31,046 nt of DNA, from the NCBI RefSeq assembly GCF_036637135.1, contig NZ_JAVWNC010000023.1, positions 1-31,046 of the forward strand, given 5' to 3'. The notes beneath the pieces were generated by a model, which was given only the letters and a program-made list of their open reading frames with translations, was not told where the DNA came from and searched no databases. Origin of the DNA: Anaerorhabdus sp036637135 (GTDB lineage: Bacteria; Bacillota_I; Bacilli_A; Erysipelotrichales; Erysipelotrichaceae). Shown here in pieces: positions 7,365 through 15,047 of the stretch (positions are counted from its first letter, which is position 1; each line of letters opens with the position of its first letter). A program made the translations under genes and the position numbers.

Positions 7365-9605
7365 ATGAGTAAAACTTTCAAATTCAGCGTACTTTTAATC
7401 AATATACTTTTACTAACTCTCGGATGGATATCTCCAATCCCTGTTTTTGCTGAAGAAAAAATCGAGTTTACCGCTGAAGAGAAAGAATATATCGAACGTA
7501 CAAAAGATAATCCAATTGTAACAGGAATCATACCTCATGTTTATCCTTTATCTGCTTGTCCTTATGAAGGAGGTTCATTTAAAGGTACAAATGTTGAAAT
7601 GCTTCATCTCATTTCTGAATTATCTGGATTAAATTTTGAATTTGTTTGTGTACCTATCGAACAAAAAACTCCTTATGAAGCATTAATTAATCATGAATTT
7701 CAAATCGTTGCAGGTACTATTCGTTTAGATGTCTTTGAACAAAACGAGAATCTACTTTTATCGGATCGTTTTTGCGATGGTTCTGCAACTTGTATAGCTA
7801 AAAAAGATACAAATCCTGCCATTCTAGAAACAGGTAAAATTGCAGTTATGCAAGGATATCAAGCAGGTTATGAGTTTTCTCAAATGCAATTCCCCAATCA
7901 CGAAATCATTTTATACCCATCAAATGAAGACGTTATACGGGCAGTCAATCAAGGAAAAGCAGATTTAGCAATGATAAGTCGTTATGTTGGTATTTATGAA
8001 TTACAAAGTCCCTTCAATGAAAATCTTACTGTTCTAGCACCTTATCAACGTGTTGTTGACAGTGTTATTATGACAACGAATACACCAGAAAATCAAATAA
8101 TTATTTCTATAGTTAATAAAACTCTTGCCGCAATAAGCGAGGATGAATACAACAATATTCAAATGACTTACATTATCAACAATCCTTACAAATATTCAAT
8201 CTTTGAATTGTTCTTCAAATATCGGTTCCTTATTTTTGCAGGTGTTACAGTTGTTTCAATTCTATTTATACTCATCATTCGATTGCTAAATTCACAAAAA
8301 GAAAAAGTTATTTTATCCAACGATAATTTGACAGGTGCTTATACTGATGCAGGTTTTGAACTTCAAGTTTCAAAAATTCTTAGTCGTTCCAATAAGCATT
8401 TCTTCATTACTGATTTTGATCTTTCACATTTTAGTAGCTACAATGATTTATATGGTAAAGCACAAGGTGATATCCTATTAAAGAAGATTGTCGAAGTTGT
8501 AACTTCTTTCCTATGTGATCAAGACGCGATATGTCGATCGTATGCCGATAATTTCCGCGTAATATCATATAAAGAAAATATCGAAGAATTAGTAGCTGAT
8601 ATTAAACGTGCAAATGATATCTTGAGTCAACTTATAGATGCAAGTATGCGTTTTAACTTTGGTATCTATGTCGTTGATGATCACAATATTCCGATTTCTA
8701 AAATGTTTGATTATGCTGCTATGGCAAAGAAAATAGCGAAAAACGATCCAAACACAATGATTCGAATATTTGATAAAAACCTACATGACATACAACAAAA
8801 TGAGACTCGAATGCTTGCTTATTTTAATCAAGCCTTAAAACAAAAAGAGTTTGTCGTATATTATCAACCAAAAGTCGATGTTAAAACAAATAAAATTGCT
8901 GGTGCTGAAGCATTAGTCCGGTGGATTAATAGTGAGGGTAAAGTTATTCCTCCATCTAGTTTTATTGAATTATTTGAAAAAAATGGTCAAATTCAAAAAC
9001 TCGATTTCTATGTGCTTGAACAAGTATGCAAATTCCAACGAAGTCGTCTTGATCAAGGAAAAGAATTATTCCCAATTTCATCTAACTTCTCTCGGGTTCA
9101 TTTATTCAGTAATGATTTCATTCCCATCTTAAATTCAATTGTCGATCACTATGATCTTCCAAAAAGTTGTATCGAAATTGAATGTACAGAAACTGCAATG
9201 ACTTACGACTCTGAAATTTCTATCTCTATCTTAGGACAGCTTCAACAAGAAGGATATTCAGTTGCAATGGATGACTTTGGTCAAGCATATTCATCATTAA
9301 ACTCTTTGCGTTCTATGCCATTAAATGTTGTAAAACTGGATCGTGGATTTTTATTGGTTACGATGGAAGAAGAAAAAGCTCGTTCCAAAACCATCATTCG
9401 AAATATCGTCACTCTCGTACACGACTTAAATTTAAAACTAGTTGCTGAGGGTGTAGAAATCTATGCGCAAGTATTATTTCTGAAGAGTGTTGGTTGTGAT
9501 TATATTCAAGGTTATTATTTCTCGAAACCATTAAGTGAAACAGATTTTATAAATTTATTAAATGATAGTCTTTATATTATAAAAGAAAACAAAACTAAAG
9601 AATAA
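7365..9605 (+). CDS. Periplasmic-sensor GGDEF/EAL protein, likely c-di-GMP phosphodiesterase
   Basis: A 746-residue membrane protein. Domain order: signal peptide 1-29 (ending VFA-EE); extracytoplasmic type-3 solute-binding-like sensor about 35-270; membrane helix about 287-309; GGDEF-like domain about 320-470; EAL domain about 490-735. The GGDEF active site is replaced by YADNF (393-397), so no cyclase activity is expected. The EAL domain keeps its catalytic set: E515 (EAL), N574, E606, D636/D637, K657, E695 and Q715. It should therefore hydrolyse c-di-GMP, perhaps gated by an amino acid or similar ligand bound outside. Loop 6 reads DDFGQAYSSL instead of the usual DDFGxGYSSL. It is a lone plus-strand gene with its own promoter and terminator, inserted between mutL and proC. 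Confidence 0.88.
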   Translation: MSKTFKFSVLLINILLLTLGWISPIPVFAEEKIEFTAEEKEYIERTKDNPIVTGIIPHVYPLSACPYEGGSFKGTNVEMLHLISELSGLNFEFVCVPIEQKTPYEALINHEFQIVAGTIRLDVFEQNENLLLSDRFCDGSATCIAKKDTNPAILETGKIAVMQGYQAGYEFSQMQFPNHEIILYPSNEDVIRAVNQGKADLAMISRYVGIYELQSPFNENLTVLAPYQRVVDSVIMTTNTPENQIIISIVNKTLAAISEDEYNNIQMTYIINNPYKYSIFELFFKYRFLIFAGVTVVSILFILIIRLLNSQKEKVILSNDNLTGAYTDAGFELQVSKILSRSNKHFFITDFDLSHFSSYNDLYGKAQGDILLKKIVEVVTSFLCDQDAICRSYADNFRVISYKENIEELVADIKRANDILSQLIDASMRFNFGIYVVDDHNIPISKMFDYAAMAKKIAKNDPNTMIRIFDKNLHDIQQNETRMLAYFNQALKQKEFVVYYQPKVDVKTNKIAGAEALVRWINSEGKVIPPSSFIELFEKNGQIQKLDFYVLEQVCKFQRSRLDQGKELFPISSNFSRVHLFSNDFIPILNSIVDHYDLPKSCIEIECTETAMTYDSEISISILGQLQQEGYSVAMDDFGQAYSSLNSLRSMPLNVVKLDRGFLLVTMEEEKARSKTIIRNIVTLVHDLNLKLVAEGVEIYAQVLFLKSVGCDYIQGYYFSKPLSETDFINLLNDSLYIIKENKTKE

Positions 9606-9617
9606 AAACATCACTAT

Positions 9618-9658
9618 GAATTAACTCCTAATTTATTTAGTAGTTAATTCTTTTTTTT
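9618..9658 (+). terminator. Terminator of the GGDEF/EAL gene
   Basis: A 9-bp stem (9618-9626 with 9642-9650) followed by eight T residues, 12 nt past the stop codon. Confidence 0.85.
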
Positions 9659-9662
9659 GAAT

Positions 9663-9690
9663 AAAAAAAAGAATTCATATCATTGAATTC
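9663..9690 (-). terminator. Terminator of proC
   Basis: A 7-bp stem (9684-9690 with 9671-9677) followed by eight T residues on the minus strand, 2 nt past the proC stop. It faces the terminator of the converging GGDEF/EAL gene. Confidence 0.85.
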
Positions 9691-9692
9691 CT

Positions 9693-10502
9693 TTACATTT
9701 TCTTGTTTTTCTCCGCAGCAGTTACAACCGCTTCTATAACAGCGTTCCTGAACCCATTTTTTTCTAGCGATGCAATCGCATCAATTGTGGTTCCTCCTGG
9801 TGATGCTACTCTATCTTTTAGTTCTCCTGGATGTAAATTAGACTCTAAAACCATCTTAGCCGAACCATATACTGCCTGTGCTGCAAATAAGTAAGCTTGT
9901 TTTCTTGGCATACCTTCTTTTACTGCTCCATCAGCCATGGCTTCAATCATCATATAAACATAAGCCGGTGAAGATCCACTAACACCAATTACTGCATCAA
10001 TTAAATACTCATCCACAATTTCGCATTGACCACAACATTCAAATAACATTTTAATATCTTGTACATTATCATATTGAGTTTCCAGTTTCATTCCTTCACT
10101 TAGGCTTAGCGATGTCATTCCAGCTTGAACCATTGCTGGCGTGTTTGGCATAGCACGAACTATATTTCTATCCTTACCCAACCACTCTTGAAGTTGTTTA
10201 ATTGTAACTCCCGCAGCTATGGATACAATTGTTGCTTGAGGAAGAATATTATTTTTTAATTCATTGCAAATTTTCTCTATCATATTTGGTTTAACACATA
10301 AAAAAACAATATCCGCAATTGCACATGCTGAAGTATTAGAAGATGTGACATCAATTCCATAATGATTATGTAATTCCTCTAATTTACTTTCATCCCTTCT
10401 CGATGCAATGATGTTGAGGGGATCTACTCCACTTTTAATCATGCCACTTATAATCGCTTCCGCCATATTGCCACAACCAATAAAACATATTTTCTTATTC
10501 AT
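9693..10502 (-). CDS. proC: Pyrroline-5-carboxylate reductase
   Basis: A 269-residue enzyme catalysing the last step of proline synthesis, P5C + NAD(P)H to proline. The Rossmann motif FIGCGNMAEAI is at residues 7-17. RAMPNTPAMV binds the cofactor/substrate region, GSSPAY follows, and the C-terminal signature DRVASPGGTTIDAI is intact. The start at 10502 is set by GTGAGG 8 nt upstream and by a promoter whose -10 lies at 10525-10530; an upstream in-frame codon at 10547 would sit inside that promoter. No proA or proB is seen in the window, so the gene stands alone. It lies between mutS and mutL together with the phosphodiesterase, flanked by the small-RNA repeats. Confidence 0.95.
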   Translation of the reverse strand: MNKKICFIGCGNMAEAIISGMIKSGVDPLNIIASRRDESKLEELHNHYGIDVTSSNTSACAIADIVFLCVKPNMIEKICNELKNNILPQATIVSIAAGVTIKQLQEWLGKDRNIVRAMPNTPAMVQAGMTSLSLSEGMKLETQYDNVQDIKMLFECCGQCEIVDEYLIDAVIGVSGSSPAYVYMMIEAMADGAVKEGMPRKQAYLFAAQAVYGSAKMVLESNLHPGELKDRVASPGGTTIDAIASLEKNGFRNAVIEAVVTAAEKNKKM

Positions 10503-10524
10503 AAATTGTACCTCACATGAAACA

Positions 10525-10552
10525 AGTATATCACGGAATAGAATCACTTCAA
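10525..10552 (-). promoter_or_regulatory. Promoter of proC
   Basis: TTGAAG (10547-10552), a 16-nt spacer and TGA-TATACT (-10 at 10525-10530), an extended -10. It lies after the terminator of small-RNA candidate B, so proC need not depend on that element. Confidence 0.65.
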
Positions 10553-10561
10553 TTTCACAAT

Positions 10562-10668
10562 AAGAAAAAGTCCTCTCGGACTCTTCTTTTTTATATTTAT
10601 ATAAGGGGATAGAATATTACTAACACAATAGGGGGTTGTGTTAATACGTGCAAGTTATTATCTCTTGC
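10562..10668 (-). ncRNA. Candidate small RNA, copy B (C-rich, activator-type promoter)
   Basis: Predicted transcript of about 107 nt. The 5' end is expected at about 10668, again at the base of the first hairpin (10664-10669 with 10649-10654, 6 bp). The second hairpin (10636-10643 with 10621-10628, 8 bp) has the loop CCCCCTA. An unpaired segment with TCTATCCCCTTATATA, identical to copy A, leads to the terminator. Compared with A, the first stem changes CACAAGCT/AGCTTGTG to TGCAAG/CTTGCA and the terminator stem changes ACTCC/GGAGT to AGTCC/GGACT, so pairing is kept while sequence drifts. It sits between mutS and proC. The function is not known. Confidence 0.5.
10564..10582 (-). terminator. Terminator of small RNA candidate B
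   Basis: A 5-bp stem (10578-10582 with 10569-10573) with a GAGA tetraloop on the minus strand, followed by TTTTTCTT. The GNRA-type loop favours minus-strand function. A T-rich run also follows on the plus strand. Confidence 0.6.
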
Positions 10669-10674
10669 ATATAT

Positions 10675-10731
10675 AATATAGCAATATTCTATAGTTAGAT
10701 TTTGTTAACAATATGTGAAATTATGTTATTT
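10675..10731 (-). promoter_or_regulatory. Extended -10 promoter with upstream tandem-repeat box, copy B
   Basis: TGC-TATATT (10675-10683) with no -35. The 22-bp block (10710-10731) holds TAACATA and TCACATA 10 bp apart. Read as hexamers, the region shows ATAACA, TTCACA, TTAACA and CTAACT at 10-11-10 bp steps, close to the TT(A/T/C)ACA repeats known for Bacillus subtilis PhoP. The block includes the last codon and stop of mutS. Confidence 0.45.
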
Positions 10732-13242
10732 GATTTGTTCTTTTAGATCCACAATCATTTGTAATGCTTGAATTGGAGTTAGTGCATTTGGATCTACTAG
10801 ATTTAGCATATCCATCACTTTTGTTTCTTTTGTGTCTTCTTTCTTCAATTCAACAATTTGATATGACTGTTGAACAACCCTTTTATTGCTTTCTAATTCT
10901 TTTAATAAATCTTTTGCTCGATCCAGTACAGAGTCTGGTAATTTCGCAAGTCTTGCAACATTAATACCATAGGAACGATCTGCTCTACCTTTTTTAACTC
11001 GATACATAAAGGTCACATGATCATCTTCTTCATGAACTTCAACGTGTACATTTTTAACACAATCGATGTTTTCTTCTAATGTTGTTAGTTCGTGGTAGTG
11101 TGTTGAAAAGAGTGTCTTAGCGTGAATGCATGATGCAATATATTCTATCATTGCTTGAGCAAGTGCCATACCATCATATGTCGATGTACCTCGACCAATT
11201 TCGTCAAATAGAATTAATGATTTATCCGTTGCATAAGTTAGCGCATGATTTGCTTCAGCCATTTCCACCATGAAAGTAGATTGTCCTGATAGAATATCAT
11301 CGCTTGCACCAATACGCGTAAATATCTTATCAAATAAAGGCATCTCACATGACTTACATGGAACAAAACATCCCATCTGTGCCATGACTACAATAAGTGC
11401 AATTTGTCGCATGTATGTACTTTTACCACCCATGTTAGGTCCTGTAATGATTAAGACTTCATTCTCATCATTCATAACTAAGTCATTCGCAACATAACGC
11501 TTTTCTTTCATCATCTTATCTAAGATTGGATGACGTCCTTGTGTGATACAAACGTCTTTTCCAGTAAATACTGGTCGAACATATCCTTGTTCACTACATA
11601 GATTACTTAATGCATAAACACAATCAATCTCAGAAAGAACCATCGCAAGCTTTTGAAGTTTAGGTAAATACCCCTTAATCATTTCAAGTAGTTCTTGGAA
11701 AAGTTGTAATTCCATACGAATTGATCTCTCTTCCGCATGTAATATTGCATCTTCTTTTTCTTTTAAATCTTGTGTTACATATCGCTCACAATTCGTTAAT
11801 GTTTGTTTACGTATATATCCGAATTCATCCTTAATTTGTGAATTCGCACCTTTACTAACTTCAATATAATATCCAAATACACGATTGTAACCAATTTTTA
11901 GCGTTTTAATACCTGTCTTTTCTTTTTCACTATTTTCTAACGCAAGAATCCAATCTTTTCCTTGTCGTTGAATCATTCGAATTTCATCAAGTTCTTTACT
12001 ATAACCATCTTGGAACATACCACCTTCTTTTGTGGTAAGTGGCGGATTTTCAACAAATGCATTTTCTAATTGCATATGTAGTTCTTGAAGTCGATCACCC
12101 TTCTTTAGGTCATCAAATACTGAATCCTGAAGGCAATCAAATATCGCAGGCACTGCTTTCAAAGTTTTTTGTAGACGTATGCAATCCATCGCATTTGCAT
12201 TCCCCATCGCAACTCTTGCGATAAGTCTTTGCACATCATATACCTTGGATAAGTTTTCTTTTAACTCTTCCCTAACCATGAAATTTTTCATTAAAACTTC
12301 AACACGGTCTAATCGTAATTCTATTTTCTTTTTATCCACTAGTGGTTTTTCTACCCACTTCTTGAGTAGTCTTGAACCCATTGCACTTTGACAACGATCC
12401 ATAAAACTCCACAAGGTTTCACTCTTACTTTGTACCCTTAGTGGTACGACAAGTTCTAGGTTTTGTTGTGTGGAGAAATCCATATACAGAACTTCATCTT
12501 CTTTTTCGATTTCCACAACTTGAAGATGTCCTAACATCTTTTTTTGTGTTGCTTCTAAGTAATGAATCATTAAACCATAAGCTTCACGGTTTCTATCTTC
12601 CTTAATCTCTTCACATAAATCTAGATATTGTTCCTCAATACTTGTTTCATTACAATAAGAGATAACCACATTCCCTAATTCACGAAGTATCTTAATCCCT
12701 TTTTCATCAAAGTCATTGTTTAATACAACTTCCTTGATATTATTCTTAAGAATTGTTTGTGATAACACAACCCAATTTCTATCAATATTTTTAAGTAGTG
12801 TTTCTCCTGTAGACATTTCAACTATGGATAACGCAAATCCATATTGATAGTCAATAATACTTGCAAGGTAAATACTATTTTTTTCATCTGTGATCTCATC
12901 CATGATTGTTCCAGGAGTTACAACCTTAACCACATCTCTTTTTACGATACCTTGTGCAACAGATGGATCTTCTAGTTGTTCAACAATCGCAACTTTATAT
13001 CCTCTTTGTACAAGTCGTTGAATATACGAAGTAACTGCATGATGAGGTACTCCACACATTGGCACTTTATCCTCTACCCCTGCATTTCTACCTGTCAGTA
13101 CAAGATCTAATTCACTTGAAGCTATTTTTGCATCATCAAAGAACATTTCATAGAAATCTCCTAAACGATAAAAAACAAGGGCATCTAAGTATCCCTTCTT
13201 TACTTCAAGGTATTGTTCCATCATTGGTGTATATTTTGTCAT
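10726..13242 (-). CDS. mutS: DNA mismatch repair protein MutS
   Basis: This 838-residue mismatch-recognition ATPase contains the mismatch-reading motif FYRLGDFYEMF near residues 24-34 (Phe-x-Glu present). The C-terminal ABC-type ATPase has Walker A GPNMGGKST (about 600), Walker B region LILFDEIGRGTSTYDG and the FSTHYHEL switch. Length and domain order are normal for MutS1, and the tail after the helix-turn-helix is short. AGGG lies 5-6 nt before the ATG. It works with MutL, here 3.7 kb away. Its last codon and stop fall inside the conserved upstream box of small-RNA element B. Confidence 0.97.
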   Translation of the reverse strand: MTKYTPMMEQYLEVKKGYLDALVFYRLGDFYEMFFDDAKIASSELDLVLTGRNAGVEDKVPMCGVPHHAVTSYIQRLVQRGYKVAIVEQLEDPSVAQGIVKRDVVKVVTPGTIMDEITDEKNSIYLASIIDYQYGFALSIVEMSTGETLLKNIDRNWVVLSQTILKNNIKEVVLNNDFDEKGIKILRELGNVVISYCNETSIEEQYLDLCEEIKEDRNREAYGLMIHYLEATQKKMLGHLQVVEIEKEDEVLYMDFSTQQNLELVVPLRVQSKSETLWSFMDRCQSAMGSRLLKKWVEKPLVDKKKIELRLDRVEVLMKNFMVREELKENLSKVYDVQRLIARVAMGNANAMDCIRLQKTLKAVPAIFDCLQDSVFDDLKKGDRLQELHMQLENAFVENPPLTTKEGGMFQDGYSKELDEIRMIQRQGKDWILALENSEKEKTGIKTLKIGYNRVFGYYIEVSKGANSQIKDEFGYIRKQTLTNCERYVTQDLKEKEDAILHAEERSIRMELQLFQELLEMIKGYLPKLQKLAMVLSEIDCVYALSNLCSEQGYVRPVFTGKDVCITQGRHPILDKMMKEKRYVANDLVMNDENEVLIITGPNMGGKSTYMRQIALIVVMAQMGCFVPCKSCEMPLFDKIFTRIGASDDILSGQSTFMVEMAEANHALTYATDKSLILFDEIGRGTSTYDGMALAQAMIEYIASCIHAKTLFSTHYHELTTLEENIDCVKNVHVEVHEEDDHVTFMYRVKKGRADRSYGINVARLAKLPDSVLDRAKDLLKELESNKRVVQQSYQIVELKKEDTKETKVMDMLNLVDPNALTPIQALQMIVDLKEQIK

Positions 13243-13266
13243 AATGCCCTACTTCTTTCCTTGTCT

Positions 13267-13272
13267 ATTATA
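13267..13272 (-). promoter_or_regulatory. Candidate -10 of mutS
   Basis: A perfect TATAAT on the minus strand, 24 nt before the mutS start. The hexamer 17 nt upstream (TTTTTA) is a poor -35 and there is no TG extension, so this is tentative. Confidence 0.4.
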
Positions 13273-13304
13273 CCTTCTTTTATTCTATTTAAAAACCCTT
13301 AGAA

Positions 13305-13340
13305 AAACAAAAAAACTTAATCATTTGAATAATTAAGTTT
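13305..13340 (-). terminator. Terminator after the cupin/alcohol dehydrogenase operon
   Basis: A 9-bp stem (13332-13340 with 13313-13321) followed on the minus strand by a T-rich tail (TTTTGTTTTTC). It lies 36 nt past the dehydrogenase stop. Confidence 0.75.
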
Positions 13341-13376
13341 CTTTCATTTTATATCTACTTATAGTTAGTGCTTAGT

Positions 13377-14543
13377 CTAATAACACATTTCGTATATTTT
13401 CTTTATATCTTCTTGGTTAAGTGGTACAAATCCTTCAATCGTTGAGTTCTTGCATGCTTTCTTAGCCATGATATCAAAGTTTGTATCATCAATACTTAAT
13501 TCTTTAAATGTACTCTTAAGTTCTAGTTGTTTGAAGAAGAAGTCACTGATTAAACGAATACTTTCTTTTGCGATTTCCATTGGTGGTCGTGTTGAATCAA
13601 TACCAAATACATTCACACCAAATTGCACATATTTACTTACTGTCTTTTCATTTAAACAATATTCCATCCAGCGAGGGGTTAGAATCGCAAGTCCTAAGCC
13701 ATGCGTAATATCATAAATAGCAGATACTTCATGTTCAATTGGATGACAACTCCACGCCTGTCTTTTCCCACCATTCACAAATCCATTAATAGCCCACGAA
13801 GAAGCCCACATCAAATTAGCACGAGCTTCATAGTTTGTAGGTTCTTTCATTGCGATTGGCGCGTATTTTATAACCGTTTTCATAAGCCCTTCCATAAAAC
13901 AATCCAACATATATAAATCTTGATTCATGTTGAAGTAAACTTCCAAGATGTGAGACATAATATCTGATGAACCACATGCAGTTTGATAAGCATTAACAGA
14001 GTAGGTATTTGTAGGATCAAGGAAAGACACTGCAGGTAACATTGGTCTACCTAATCTTCCTAATTTATCTTGAGTTTCTGGATTACTTATAACCCCACCT
14101 GTATCCATTTCTGAACCTGTTGCAGAAAGTGTAAGAATTGTGACAAGAGGTAATGCTTTTTCAATTGGAGCATTGTTCACAAAGAAATCCCATGGATCAT
14201 GTTCTACATAAGCACCTGATGCCATAAATTTTGTTGCATCGATAGTAGAACCTCCACCAACCGCAAGTAGCACATCAATCTTTTCTTTCTTACAGATTTC
14301 AATACCTTTGCGCACTGATTCAATTCTTGGATTTGGTTCAATACCTGGTAATTCAAATAATTCTAAACCTGCATCTTTTATTTCTTTTACAACTTTGTCA
14401 TAAAGACCTATTTTTTTAATTGTTCCGCCACCATAAGTTAGTAATACTTTTTTACCAAATTTACTTAATTCTTTTCCTAAGTTACCTAGTTGGTTTTCAC
14501 CAAAATAAATCTTTGTAGGTATATCATATACAAAATTATTCAT
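13377..14543 (-). CDS. Iron-containing alcohol dehydrogenase, BdhA/YugJ-like
   Basis: A 388-residue NAD(P)H-dependent alcohol dehydrogenase of the butanol dehydrogenase type. GGGSTIDATKF (about 97-107) binds the cofactor, LSATGSEMDTGGVISN is the family hallmark, and the metal site is built from Asp/His in CGSSDIMSHILE and His residues in SCHPIEHEVSAIYDITHGLGLA. It should reduce aldehydes to alcohols. The ATG at 14543 has GGAGG about 10 nt upstream and overlaps the cupin gene by 8 bp. The shared MerR-type promoter fits induction by reactive aldehydes or electrophiles. The substrate is not determined. Confidence 0.88.
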   Translation of the reverse strand: MNNFVYDIPTKIYFGENQLGNLGKELSKFGKKVLLTYGGGTIKKIGLYDKVVKEIKDAGLELFELPGIEPNPRIESVRKGIEICKKEKIDVLLAVGGGSTIDATKFMASGAYVEHDPWDFFVNNAPIEKALPLVTILTLSATGSEMDTGGVISNPETQDKLGRLGRPMLPAVSFLDPTNTYSVNAYQTACGSSDIMSHILEVYFNMNQDLYMLDCFMEGLMKTVIKYAPIAMKEPTNYEARANLMWASSWAINGFVNGGKRQAWSCHPIEHEVSAIYDITHGLGLAILTPRWMEYCLNEKTVSKYVQFGVNVFGIDSTRPPMEIAKESIRLISDFFFKQLELKSTFKELSIDDTNFDIMAKKACKNSTIEGFVPLNQEDIKKIYEMCY

Positions 14544-14952
14544 GTGTTTTCTCCTCCACTTGTTTGTATTGTAAATCATTGACTTCTTCTAGCCATTCAT
14601 TTGATGAACCTTGTGCTGGTATTTCAATCGCTAAATGACAAAACCAACTTTCACTTGTCGCCCCATGCCAGTGCTTTGTTTCGGCTGGTATTTCTACAAC
14701 ATCTCCTTCTTGAAGTAAGAGTGGTTCACTGCCATAAGCTTGGTAATAACCCTTACCACCCGTTACCAAAAGAATTTGCCCTCCTTTGTGATGTATATGC
14801 CAATTGTTTCTACATCCCGGTTCAAATGTTACATTTCCAATACTAACATCTTTTGTTGTCAGCATGTTTAAATACGCTTTTCCCTTAAAGAATTTAGCGA
14901 ATTCTTCAGGTAATTCATCACCTCTTTCGAAGCTACTTAATTTCTTATCCAT
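14536..14952 (-). CDS. Small cupin-domain protein
   Basis: A 138-residue single-domain cupin. Metal ligands visible are His52, His54, Gln59 (HIHHKGGQ) and His94/His96 (KHWHG), with the GDVVEIPAETKHWHGA second cupin motif. Such cupins are often found next to carboxymuconolactone-decarboxylase-like or oxidoreductase genes and are thought to handle oxidised or aldehyde compounds; the reaction here is unknown. AAGGAGG is 7 nt before the ATG used; a GTG one codon earlier is too close. It is first in the operon with the alcohol dehydrogenase, behind a 19-bp-spacer promoter. Confidence 0.85.
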   Translation of the reverse strand: MDKKLSSFERGDELPEEFAKFFKGKAYLNMLTTKDVSIGNVTFEPGCRNNWHIHHKGGQILLVTGGKGYYQAYGSEPLLLQEGDVVEIPAETKHWHGATSESWFCHLAIEIPAQGSSNEWLEEVNDLQYKQVEEKTHE

Positions 14953-14976
14953 CACATTACCTCCTTAACTACCCTA

Positions 14977-15007
14977 AGCATACCCCTTGGAGTCAACTCC
15001 AAGTCAA
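14977..15007 (-). promoter_or_regulatory. MerR-type promoter/operator of the cupin-ADH operon
   Basis: On the minus strand, TTGACT (15002-15007) and TATGCT (14977-14982) are 19 bp apart. The spacer is largely filled by a perfect dyad CTTGGAGT-N2-ACTCCAAG (14986-15003). The over-long spacer with a central dyad is the hallmark of MerR-family activation, and this dyad resembles sites of the AdhR/NmlR aldehyde-responsive branch. No merR gene is in the window. Confidence 0.85.
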
Positions 15008-15020
15008 GCATTACTTTAAA

Positions 15021-15047
15021 AGAAAACACATACATTAGTTGTATGTG
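15021..15047 (-). terminator. Terminator of the GNAT/membrane protein operon
   Basis: A 7-bp stem (15041-15047 with 15027-15033) followed by TTTTCTTTT on the minus strand. It overlaps the stop codon of the gene at 15035. Confidence 0.75.

Larger units (their letters stand above)
10562..10731 (-). repeat. Intergenic structured repeat, copy B
   Basis: Second copy of the element at 7065-7232, same orientation. Its 5' end overlaps the mutS stop codon, and its 3' end stands just before the proC promoter. The gap between mutS and proC holds only this element and the proC promoter. Confidence 0.8.
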
